A stretch of 10,608 nucleotides of DNA from Candidatus Campbelliibacteriota bacterium (GTDB lineage Bacteria; Patescibacteriota; Minisyncoccia; Phycocordibacterales; CSBR16-193), in NCBI GenBank assembly GCA_007129455.1, contig SKVL01000058.1, forward strand, positions 1 to 10,608. Direction: 5' to 3'. The notes under the pieces were generated by a model, which was not told the DNA's origin, did no database searches, and saw only the letters and a program-made list of their open reading frames with translations. The translations under genes were made by a program, and so were the position numbers. Numbering within the stretch: position 1 is the first letter of the stretch; each line of letters starts with the position of its first letter. Shown here piece by piece: positions 1-5,712 of the stretch.

Positions 1-158
1 TATTTCTTTACCTCTTTATGAACGCGATGGCCCTTGCACCATTTGCAAAACTTCTTAAGCTCTATTTTTCGCTCAACTTTCTTCTTGTTCTTACCGGACC
101 AGTAGTTTATCCTCTTGCAGTCCTGGCAAGCCAGTTTTATTAATCTATCTTGTGACAT
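1..158 (-). CDS. rpmG: Large ribosomal subunit protein bL33 (3' end at window edge)
   Basis: Structural protein of the 50S subunit, near the E site. Reading from the ATG at 156-158 gives 52 residues starting MSQDRLIKLACQDCKRINYW. The last two bases of the window (TA in this frame) are probably the first two of a stop codon, so the protein looks essentially complete. Two CxxC pairs (C11/C14 and C38/C41) form the zinc ribbon of the cysteine-containing bL33 type. The ELKKFCKWC segment and the ending HKEVKK match the family, whose usual length is 49-55 residues. No Shine-Dalgarno sequence precedes the ATG. It lies downstream of the structured RNA and is separated from it by a strong terminator, so it probably has its own promoter. 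The identification is firm; only the stop codon is unseen. Confidence 0.93.
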   Translation of the reverse strand, partial: MSQDRLIKLACQDCKRINYWSGKNKKKVERKIELKKFCKWCKGHRVHKEVKK

Positions 159-198
159 ATTTGTTATCTAAAATGGGTTTAATCGGAACAGCAATCAC

Positions 199-225
199 TT
201 TATAGCAAAACCGCCAAAAAATCAA
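199..225 (-). promoter_or_regulatory. Possible promoter for rpmG
   Basis: On the minus strand TTGATT (220-225) and TATAAA (199-204) resemble -35 and -10 boxes, but their 15-nt spacing is shorter than ideal. They sit just after the terminator of the structured RNA and about 40 nt before the rpmG start. This is a motif match only. Confidence 0.35.
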
Positions 226-232
226 CCCAAAC

Positions 233-258
233 AAAAACAGTCGCCCGTGGCGACTGTT
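233..258 (-). terminator. Rho-independent terminator of the structured RNA
   Basis: A perfect inverted repeat, 237-245 against 249-257 (9 bp, extendable to 10), has a 3-nt loop and is followed on the minus strand by a run of T. The other strand has no T run, so it terminates minus-strand transcription. It marks the 3' end of the RNA that starts near 615. Confidence 0.88.
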
Positions 259-615
259 AATATTCTAAAAAGAACACGATACCCAACCTTATGTCTCGGT
301 CGGACCCGGCAAAAGCCGAGCTTTTCATTCTCCGGGCGAACCCGAAGGTTTCTTGCGCTTTCACGCAAATCCCCCTAACGGGGAAAACAAAAAATATCAC
401 CTGTTATCTACTCCGCGCCGGCCCCAGGTCAAAGGTTTACACCCGTACCGGCTTTGCGCTTGTTCTATATCCCCCTGTCTCTATCACACATTCAAGGGGT
501 GCTCAACTCAATGAACAAGATCAGTCCGGCATAAGTTAGCGCCGGACCTCAGTTTTCGGTCCCGTCAAAAGACGGGTTTGAGTCCCGACGCTCAAGCTTA
601 CGCTTGAACATTTCT
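234..615 (-). ncRNA. Structured non-coding RNA of unassigned class, about 380 nt
   Basis: This is a stand-alone transcription unit with promoter boxes at 622-649 and a terminator at 233-258. Its helices favour the minus strand, because their loops are stable tetraloops only when read that way: 602-609/590-597 closed by GUAA, 363-368/353-358 closed by GAAA, and 347-350/339-342 closed by UUCG. Others are 571-576/561-566 and 315-320/305-310 with UUUU loops, 541-547/524-530, 513-519/459-465 enclosing 495-499/472-476, and 448-452/417-421. A long-range helix, 584-589 with 299-304, closes the whole as a multibranch domain. RNase P RNA and tmRNA are usual candidates at this size. I find neither the GAGGAAAGUCC and ACAGAA..GGCUUA blocks of RNase P RNA nor the tRNA-like ends and tag frame of tmRNA. 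It lies between alr and rpmG. A highly divergent RNase P RNA is still possible. Confidence 0.72.
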
Positions 616-621
616 AACTAC

Positions 622-649
622 AGTATAATGATATTTTTCTTTGATGCAA
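622..649 (-). promoter_or_regulatory. Promoter of the structured RNA
   Basis: On the minus strand TTGCAT (644-649), a 16-nt spacer and TATACT (622-627, 5 of 6 to consensus) form a sigma-70-like promoter. It predicts a start near 615, six nucleotides before the first hairpin. It lies in the 50-nt gap after alr, which has no terminator hairpin, so read-through from alr into the RNA is also possible. Confidence 0.6.
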
Positions 650-666
650 ATCGAGGGATAAAATTT

Positions 667-1809
667 CTATAGGTAAAATTTCTTTATCAGGGGATTTATT
701 CGAGTTATAAACTCGTAATTGCTACTTCCTGATATTTCTGCCAACTCTTCGGGAGTCACCTCCTCCTCGCCGTCATTTCCTATCAAGGTAACCTCATCCC
801 CAACCTTCACTCCTTTTATATCGGTAACATCAACGACCGTGATATCCATTGAAATAAGACCGATCACTTTGGCGCGCCTTCCGCGTATCAGCACGGAAGC
901 GGAAGATGAAAGCGCTCGAGAGTACCCGTGCCAGTATCCGATGGGAAGTACGGCAAGTTTGGAATCTCTCGAAACCTTCTCGCTGAAACCGTAACCCACT
1001 CCCACTCCGGCCGGCACTTCTTTGACATCGCTGACCACGGTCTTCCAGGACATAACCCTTTTGAGCTTGAGCTTTTCTTCGGCGCAAACCTTCGTTCGTT
1101 CAGACGGCCAAAGTCCATACATCCCGATACCGATCCTGACCATGTCATAGTGAGCTTCCGAGTAATTAACTGCTCCGGCGGTCGCACAAGCGTGAATTAA
1201 GGGCTTGAAACCGGTCTTTAAAAAGTGACCTTTCATTCTTTCAAAAGCTTTTATCTGCTCTTCGGTGTCGCCTCTTTCATCCGGATCCTTGGCGTTGGCA
1301 AAATGAGTATAGATTCCTTCCACTTCCACGCCCCGAGAGACATTGTCACTCAATATCCGCAACACTTCCAAAACCTCCTCCTCTCCAAATCCCTGACGAT
1401 TCATTCCCGTATCAAATTTGAGATGAATTTTAAGAGGCTCGAGAGTTTTTATTCGGACAGCCTCTTTTAAAGCATCACGCCCCGATATCGTAACGGATAT
1501 ATCGTTCAAAGATGCCTCACCAAACATCTCTGGCAAGGTATAACCCAAAACAATCAAAGGCACCGATATTCCCTCTTTCCTCAAACGTAGACCCTCAAAT
1601 ACGGTATCCACCGCCAACCGATCAACTCCGTTTCTTTCCATCCGTTTTGAAAAATCTACCAAGTAATGTCCATAAGCGTTGGATTTAACAACGGCACAGA
1701 TTTTTGTTTTATCGGGAATTAGAGATCGAAACTCACGATAGTTACTATCAATGGCATCAACGTCAATCTCTATCCATGTGCGTAAACCTTTTCTTTCTTT
1801 TGTTTTCAT
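667..1809 (-). CDS. alr: Alanine racemase
   Basis: PLP-dependent enzyme interconverting L- and D-alanine in the cytoplasm; D-Ala is used for the peptidoglycan stem peptide. At 380 residues it has the family's usual length and both domains. The N-terminal barrel carries the PLP lysine K42 in AVVKSNAYGHY, then the substrate-binding KFDTGMNRQGF and the cofactor-contacting VRIGIGMYGL. The C-terminal domain has the catalytic tyrosine segment VGYGFSEK, LPIGYWHGYSRALS, the ISMDITVVDVTD strand, and the end motif YEFITRINP. The usual KADAYGHG is changed to KSNAYGHY, with the lysine kept. A consensus TATAAT sits only about 20 nt before the ATG, so the leader is very short and no Shine-Dalgarno is visible. 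No other cell-wall gene adjoins it. The family assignment is firm. Confidence 0.95.
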   Translation of the reverse strand: MKTKERKGLRTWIEIDVDAIDSNYREFRSLIPDKTKICAVVKSNAYGHYLVDFSKRMERNGVDRLAVDTVFEGLRLRKEGISVPLIVLGYTLPEMFGEASLNDISVTISGRDALKEAVRIKTLEPLKIHLKFDTGMNRQGFGEEEVLEVLRILSDNVSRGVEVEGIYTHFANAKDPDERGDTEEQIKAFERMKGHFLKTGFKPLIHACATAGAVNYSEAHYDMVRIGIGMYGLWPSERTKVCAEEKLKLKRVMSWKTVVSDVKEVPAGVGVGYGFSEKVSRDSKLAVLPIGYWHGYSRALSSSASVLIRGRRAKVIGLISMDITVVDVTDIKGVKVGDEVTLIGNDGEEEVTPEELAEISGSSNYEFITRINPLIKKFYL

Positions 1810-1828
1810 AAATCGATACTGAGTTCAT

Positions 1829-1834
1829 ATTATA
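1829..1834 (-). promoter_or_regulatory. -10 box for alr
   Basis: A perfect TATAAT on the minus strand places transcription start near 1822, a leader of roughly 13 nt. No convincing -35 box is seen at the right distance; the upstream bases are a long T-rich run on this strand. Confidence 0.5.
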
Positions 1835-1872
1835 GGAAAAAAAAGAAATCACAAAAGCTTGAAAACATTTAT

Positions 1873-1910
1873 GCAAAAAAAACGGCTCGGTTTTAAATCC
1901 GAGCCGTTCA
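1873..1910 (-). terminator. Rho-independent terminator after the 128-residue membrane protein
   Basis: A perfect 10-bp stem (1881-1890 against 1899-1908) with an 8-nt loop is followed on the minus strand by eight T. It ends the transcript of the gene stopping at 1925 and insulates alr, whose -10 box follows. On the plus strand there is no T run. Confidence 0.9.
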
Positions 1911-1924
1911 ATTTCATAAAAGTA

Positions 1925-2311
1925 CTAGGCCGATGTAAAGAGGAAGCTGTTACCTTCGCGAAAAGGGATTACCTTTATATAGATCCGCCGATTGGTCTCC
2001 AGTTTCTCAGAAAAAGGTTTTGAGTTTTCGTCTTCTTCAAATTGAAGGTCTTCAGAAAAACTGTCCCTGATGAAATGTGCACGACGGTGGACCTCTTCTC
2101 TGTCTCCAATTACCCCCTCCTCTTTGCATTGATCCAAAAAAGAGTCGATCCTCAGCAAGGAAGATCTCTCCTTGCGTCTTCGCTCTTCAGCCCTGTCCGC
2201 GATTGAGTAACGGATTCTGTATATAATTAACCAGATAGACAAAAACAGAACCAGAGCCATAGCCCCCAATACAAAGTAATCTTCAGCCAATTGACTCATT
2301 AAATTTCCCAT
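1925..2311 (-). CDS. Hypothetical single-pass membrane protein, 128 residues
   Basis: I do not recognise the family. An AAGGAGGTG ribosome site stands a few bases before the ATG at 2309-2311, which therefore beats the in-frame ATG 96 nt upstream. The product starts MGNLMSQLAEDYF. Residues about 13-31 are a hydrophobic membrane span (FVLGAMALVLFLSIWLIIY), followed by a basic stretch (RIRY..DRAEERRRKERS) that should stay cytoplasmic by the positive-inside rule. The remaining 80 residues are charged and helical, with an acidic patch near 88-96 and a short beta-like end (RRIYIKVIPF). No catalytic motif is visible. It follows the small zinc-ribbon gene on the same strand after 137 nt and ends at a strong terminator. 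The two may be co-transcribed, although a hairpin lies between them. Confidence 0.7.
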   Translation of the reverse strand: MGNLMSQLAEDYFVLGAMALVLFLSIWLIIYRIRYSIADRAEERRRKERSSLLRIDSFLDQCKEEGVIGDREEVHRRAHFIRDSFSEDLQFEEDENSKPFSEKLETNRRIYIKVIPFREGNSFLFTSA

Positions 2312-2317
2312 TTTTTT

Positions 2318-2326
2318 CACCTCCTT
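2318..2326 (-). promoter_or_regulatory. Strong ribosome binding site deciding the start at 2311
   Basis: AAGGAGGTG on the minus strand is a near-perfect anti-Shine-Dalgarno match, and GGAGG is eight nucleotides from the ATG. It shows that the longer reading frame beginning at 2407 is not used. Confidence 0.85.
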
Positions 2327-2407
2327 ATATTTTCGGGTTTTAATGTTCAGAAAAAGGAAACCGTTCCTGCCGAGACAATACAACAAATTCCATGAAAAAG
2401 CAACCAA

Positions 2408-2436
2408 CCCGCACCTTTCTTCATTAAAAGTGCGGG
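2408..2436 (-). terminator. Hairpin after the zinc-ribbon gene (repeat copy 1)
   Basis: CCCGCAC and GTGCGGG (2408-2414 and 2430-2436) form a 7-bp stem around a 15-nt loop, 13 nt downstream of the gene ending at 2449. The following T run on the minus strand is weak and displaced, so termination may be partial. The loop and right arm recur at 2792-2813. Confidence 0.45.
2415..2436. repeat. 22-bp direct repeat, copy 1
   Basis: These 22 bases (CTTTCTTCATTAAAAG followed by TGCGGG) are repeated exactly at 2792-2813, about 380 bp away. They form the loop and one arm of a hairpin, so both copies are probably related terminators. Confidence 0.75.
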
Positions 2437-2448
2437 GTAGTTAAAAGA

Positions 2449-2655
2449 TCAACCGAAAAGAGCAGGCCCCTTCTTGATGGCTTGTTCAAGTCTAGAGACT
2501 CTTAGATACAGATCCGATATCTTCTCTTTATCCGTCATTTTCATCCACTTGTTCAAATCCTCAGCCATTTTCCTTTCCTTGCAATCAATACAACCCTCGG
2601 AATCGGAATGTGCGGTCGTCCTCTTGCAAACTGAGCAGTAATACAAAATTGCCAT
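2449..2655 (-). CDS. Small zinc-ribbon protein, 68 residues
   Basis: I do not recognise a named family. AAAGGAGG lies five nucleotides before the ATG at 2653-2655, so translation starts there rather than at the in-frame ATG 45 nt upstream. The product begins MAILYYCSVCKRTTAH and has two CxxC knuckles, C7/C10 and C22/C25, spaced as a treble-clef or zinc-ribbon finger. The rest is a charged helix of about 40 residues (KERKMAEDLNKWMKM, then LYLRVSRLEQAIKKG) that could be a short coiled coil. This layout is common in small nucleic-acid- or protein-binding adaptors, but no partner can be named. It lies between tRNA-Tyr and the 128-residue membrane protein, both on the same strand, and ends at a hairpin. 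Confidence 0.75.
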   Translation of the reverse strand: MAILYYCSVCKRTTAHSDSEGCIDCKERKMAEDLNKWMKMTDKEKISDLYLRVSRLEQAIKKGPALFG

Positions 2656-2660
2656 CTCAT

Positions 2661-2668
2661 CCTCCTTT
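2661..2668 (-). promoter_or_regulatory. Strong ribosome binding site deciding the start at 2655
   Basis: AAAGGAGG followed by ATGAG and the ATG is an optimal Shine-Dalgarno arrangement. Most other genes in the window lack one. Confidence 0.85.
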
Positions 2669-2769
2669 GTTAAAGATCCTATATTTTTTACCAAACACAC
2701 TTTACATCAAAAATCCGGAAAATCAAAATTAACTTTAAGATTTCCAAAACCTGGCAAAATGCTCTTTTT

Positions 2770-2813
2770 TCGGAAAAGAGAAACCCCACATCTTTCTTCA
2801 TTAAAAGTGCGGG
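2770..2813 (-). terminator. Probable terminator of tRNA-Tyr (repeat copy 2)
   Basis: Just past the tRNA 3' end, CCCGCAC (2807-2813) can pair with GTGGGG (2784-2789) with one bulge, and the minus strand then reads TTTCTCTTTT. The loop shares 22 bp with copy 1 at 2415-2436. Confidence 0.55.
2792..2813. repeat. 22-bp direct repeat, copy 2
   Basis: Exact second copy of 2415-2436. The left hairpin arm has diverged by a base here (CCCCACA instead of CCCGCAC), while the rest is unchanged. Confidence 0.75.
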
Positions 2814-2819
2814 TTTTTG

Positions 2820-2903
2820 TGCGCCGGGAGGGATTCGAACCCCCGTAGTCTTGAAGACGGCGGATTTACAGTCCGCTGCAATTGACCGCTCTGCCACCGA
2901 CGC
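2820..2903 (-). tRNA. tRNA-Tyr (GTA)
   Basis: An 84-nt class II cloverleaf on the minus strand. The acceptor stem GCGTCGG pairs with CCGGCGC (one G-U), there is a D arm with GGTCAATTGC, and an anticodon stem GCGGA/TCCGC with loop CTGTAAA (anticodon GTA at 2867-2869). A long variable arm (CGTCTTCAAGACTACG) is as expected for bacterial tRNA-Tyr, and the T loop is TTCGAAT. The discriminator is A, and the bases after it are CAAAAA rather than CCA, so CCA must be added after transcription. Confidence 0.96.
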
Positions 2904-2918
2904 GAATCACACCTAAAG

Positions 2919-2948
2919 AATATAACACACTTAACACATAAATGTTAA
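2919..2948 (-). promoter_or_regulatory. Promoter of tRNA-Tyr
   Basis: TTAACA (2943-2948, 5 of 6), an 18-nt spacer and TATATT (2919-2924, 5 of 6) lie 15 nt before the tRNA. The -35 box is inside a 7-bp inverted repeat, CTTAACA at 2930-2936 and TGTTAAG at 2943-2949, between clpB and the tRNA. Confidence 0.6.
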
Positions 2949-2964
2949 GCTTTTTAAAGTTCAA

Positions 2965-5652
2965 CTAGGCAGTCAGATCTGCATACTCAATTGAACGCTC
3001 TCGCATGATACTCCCTCTCCTTCCCTTTTTTATATCAAACCGAAACTCTCCATCTTTGCCGGCACCCACCGAAATCGTACCACCCTTCATTACACCCTTG
3101 GATATCATCATTGATGCGATTGGTGTCATTATCTTGGTTTGAATTAATCTCTTTATCGGTCTGGCGCCGTACTGAGGGTTGTAACCTTCTTTAGCTAAGT
3201 AACTTATAACTCCCGAAGAAACCTTCAACGTTATCTCTTTATCCAAAAGTCGCTTCTGAACTTCCTTTACCTGGATCTTCACAATATCTCCCACCGCCTC
3301 TCTGCTTAGAGTGTCAAACAAAACCACATCATCGAGTCTGTTCAAGAACTCGGGACGGAAGTATTCTTTCAGACTGTCCATAACTTTACCCTTCACTGAA
3401 GCATAGTCGTCCTCAATACCATCACCGAATCCGAGCTTCTGCATGGTATCAATATGCTGAGCTCCGACATTGGACGTCATAACAATAATTGTGTTGGTGA
3501 AGTTTATAACTCTGCCTTTGGCGTCCTTCAAACGGCCGTGGTCGAAAACTTGAAGAAGAATATTAAACACTTCAGGGTGAGCCTTCTCTATCTCATCTAG
3601 CAAAAGAACCGAGTAAGGTCTATGTCGAATCATCTCCGTAAGACCGCCACCTTCATCGTAACCCACATAACCCGGAGGAGACCCTATTATCTTCGAAACC
3701 GAGTGTTTCTCCATATACTCGGACATATCCACTCTGATCAAGGCGTTCTCATCATCAAATATAAACTCGGCCAAAGCCTTGGTAAGCTCGGTCTTTCCGA
3801 CTCCGGTGGGGCCCAAAAATATGAACGAACCTATCGGTCGGTCAGGGTCCGATATCCCCGCACGGGAGCGCTTGACGGTGTCGGCAATCTTCTTAACGGC
3901 TTCATCTTGACCTCTAATCCTTTTCTTCATCTCTTCCTCCATCCTGTCCAGCTTCTCCGCCTCTTCTTCAAGCATTCTGGAGACCGGGATTCCCGTCCAC
4001 TGAGCGACAACGTCGGCAATGTCTGTCTCGGTTATCTCTTCTTTTAGAATCCTTCTGGAGAGTTGAAGTTTCTTTAAGCGCTTGGTCTTATCTTTAAGCT
4101 CTTTCTCCAACTCGGGCACCTTGCTGTACCTGATCTCGGCGGCCTGAGTGAGGTCCAATTGAATCTCGGCGGACTCCGCTTCGATTCTTAGTCCCTCCAT
4201 TTCTTTCTTTATCTCTTTCATACGAGAGACAGTCTCTTTTTCATTGTTCCAACGAATCTCTATATCATGGATCTTCTCCTTAAGATCGGCTATCTCTTTG
4301 TTTATCTCTTTCACGCGTTGGCCTTTCTTTATCTTTCCGGCACTGTTAACTTCCATCTTTAACGCTTCCCTCTCTATTTCCAACTTCATTATTTTAGCCT
4401 GCGTTTCTTCCAAAATAGGAGGCATATTTTCAAGAGATATTTTCAGACGAGAAGACGACTCGTCTATCAAGTCCACCGCCTTGTCGGGCAAAAATCTGTC
4501 GGTTATGTATCGGCTACCCAGAGAAGCGGCGGCCACAATCGCATCATCGGTGATATGGACGCCGTGATAAAGTTCGTATTTTTCTTTCAGTCCGCGAAGG
4601 ATTGAAACAGTGTCATCAACACTCGGTTCCAGTATGTGAACGGGTTGAAATCTTCTTGTGAGAGCGGGATCTTTTTCTATGTACTTTTGATACTCCTTGA
4701 AAGTGGTTGCCCCGATGGCACGAAGCTCTCCTCTCGCCAAAGGAGGCTTCAACATATTGGCGGCGTCATATGAACCCTCGGCGGCGCCGGCGCCGACCAA
4801 AGTGTGGATCTCATCAATAAAGAGGATCGTTTTTCCTTCGGCTTTTTCTATCTCCTTGATTATGTTCTTAAGCCTCTCTTCGAACTCTCCCCTGTATTTG
4901 GTCCCGGCGATCAACATTCCCAAATCAAGTGACACGATCTCCTTTTCCTTCAAAGACTCCGGAACGTTACCCGAGGCGATACGAGATGCCAAAGCTTCCG
5001 CGACGGCGGTCTTCCCAACACCCGCTTCTCCTATGAGAATGGGATTGTTTTTCGTCCTTCTGGACAGTATCTGAATTATTCTGGATATCTCATTTTCACG
5101 ACCAATGACCGGATCGAGCTTGTGTTCCGATGCCAGTTTGGTCAAATTTCGCGTATATTTCGCCAAAGAGCGATATTTTTTGGGCTTGTGTCCCTCGATT
5201 TCACTCGCTTCTCTGGCTCTCTCAAGAACCTTCATCACCGAATTCTTGTCTATCCTGAAACGGGCCATCAAATCCCTGGTGGTGCTTGAGCTGTCTATAA
5301 CGGCCAAGAAAAGATGCTCGGTGGATACATACTCGTCTCCCAGATCGGTTGATATTTTTGCAGACTGATCAATAGCTTGAGCCAACTCGGGAGTTAAATA
5401 TATCTGGTAAGAAGACGACAAAGTTGTGCCGACATTCGGTGCCTCCAAAACTTCATTGATGGTGTCTATCAATGACAGATGATCAACATCCATCCGATCC
5501 AACAAAGATGTCACTATGCTCTCCTCTTGGGTTACCAAGGCGGCCAAAAGATGCATCGGGTTGACATGGTTCTGTCCCCTCTCAATCGCCATCTCGTGCG
5601 CTTTTCTGATGGCGTCTTTCGCTTTTGTTGTAAATTGACTGAACGGTGGCAT
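2965..5652 (-). CDS. clpB: ClpB-type AAA+ disaggregase with a ClpC-like LGF loop
   Basis: Hexameric ATP-driven unfoldase that threads aggregated proteins through a central pore. In order, the 895 residues show: a double Clp-N repeat (about 1-145); AAA module 1 with Walker A GEAGVGKT (208-215), pore loop KYRG (252-255), Walker B LFIDE (277-281) and arginine finger RRF; a long coiled-coil middle domain (about 405-535) of full ClpB length; and AAA module 2 with GPTGVGKT (614-621), pore loop GYVG (661-664), LLLDE (683-687) and sensor-2 GAR (829-831). The long middle domain argues for ClpB over ClpC, which has a half-length one. Unusually, residues 731-765 are about seven longer than in E. coli ClpB and carry LGF at 740-742, where ClpC holds its ClpP-docking VGF. 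A basic tail (KKGRRGSIMRER) ends the protein. The ATG lacks a Shine-Dalgarno. No dnaK, grpE or clpP adjoins it. Confidence 0.93.
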   Translation of the reverse strand: MPPFSQFTTKAKDAIRKAHEMAIERGQNHVNPMHLLAALVTQEESIVTSLLDRMDVDHLSLIDTINEVLEAPNVGTTLSSSYQIYLTPELAQAIDQSAKISTDLGDEYVSTEHLFLAVIDSSSTTRDLMARFRIDKNSVMKVLERAREASEIEGHKPKKYRSLAKYTRNLTKLASEHKLDPVIGRENEISRIIQILSRRTKNNPILIGEAGVGKTAVAEALASRIASGNVPESLKEKEIVSLDLGMLIAGTKYRGEFEERLKNIIKEIEKAEGKTILFIDEIHTLVGAGAAEGSYDAANMLKPPLARGELRAIGATTFKEYQKYIEKDPALTRRFQPVHILEPSVDDTVSILRGLKEKYELYHGVHITDDAIVAAASLGSRYITDRFLPDKAVDLIDESSSRLKISLENMPPILEETQAKIMKLEIEREALKMEVNSAGKIKKGQRVKEINKEIADLKEKIHDIEIRWNNEKETVSRMKEIKKEMEGLRIEAESAEIQLDLTQAAEIRYSKVPELEKELKDKTKRLKKLQLSRRILKEEITETDIADVVAQWTGIPVSRMLEEEAEKLDRMEEEMKKRIRGQDEAVKKIADTVKRSRAGISDPDRPIGSFIFLGPTGVGKTELTKALAEFIFDDENALIRVDMSEYMEKHSVSKIIGSPPGYVGYDEGGGLTEMIRHRPYSVLLLDEIEKAHPEVFNILLQVFDHGRLKDAKGRVINFTNTIIVMTSNVGAQHIDTMQKLGFGDGIEDDYASVKGKVMDSLKEYFRPEFLNRLDDVVLFDTLSREAVGDIVKIQVKEVQKRLLDKEITLKVSSGVISYLAKEGYNPQYGARPIKRLIQTKIMTPIASMMISKGVMKGGTISVGAGKDGEFRFDIKKGRRGSIMRERSIEYADLTA

Positions 5653-5672
5653 AATTAAAGTTATATAGTAAA

Positions 5673-5701
5673 ATTCTACTACAAATATGGGGTCAGGTCA
5701 A
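5673..5701 (-). promoter_or_regulatory. clpB: Promoter of clpB
   Basis: TTGACC (5696-5701, 5 of 6), a 17-nt spacer and TAGAAT (5673-5678, 5 of 6) form a good housekeeping promoter. It starts only 11 nt after the stop of the upstream gene and gives a leader of about 15 nt. No CIRCE inverted repeat or other heat-shock operator is seen. Confidence 0.68.
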
Positions 5702-5712
5702 AAAAACCTATA

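Noticed and set aside
291..539. 82-residue plus-strand open frame
   Set aside because: It lies antisense within the structured RNA, has no ribosome site, a low-complexity mixed composition and no recognisable motif. The hairpins and terminator support transcription of the other strand.
234..615. Calling the RNA rnpB or ssrA
   Set aside because: The size fits, but the conserved RNase P core blocks and the tRNA-like ends, T arm and tag frame of tmRNA are not visible. Naming it would be a guess.
2312..2407. N-terminal extension of the 128-residue membrane protein
   Set aside because: The strong ribosome site lies inside the extension, just before the internal ATG. The extra 32 residues resemble translated leader DNA.
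3622..5368. Several plus-strand frames of 87-141 residues opposite clpB
   Set aside because: All lie antisense to an intact, fully conserved ClpB-type gene and show no family features.
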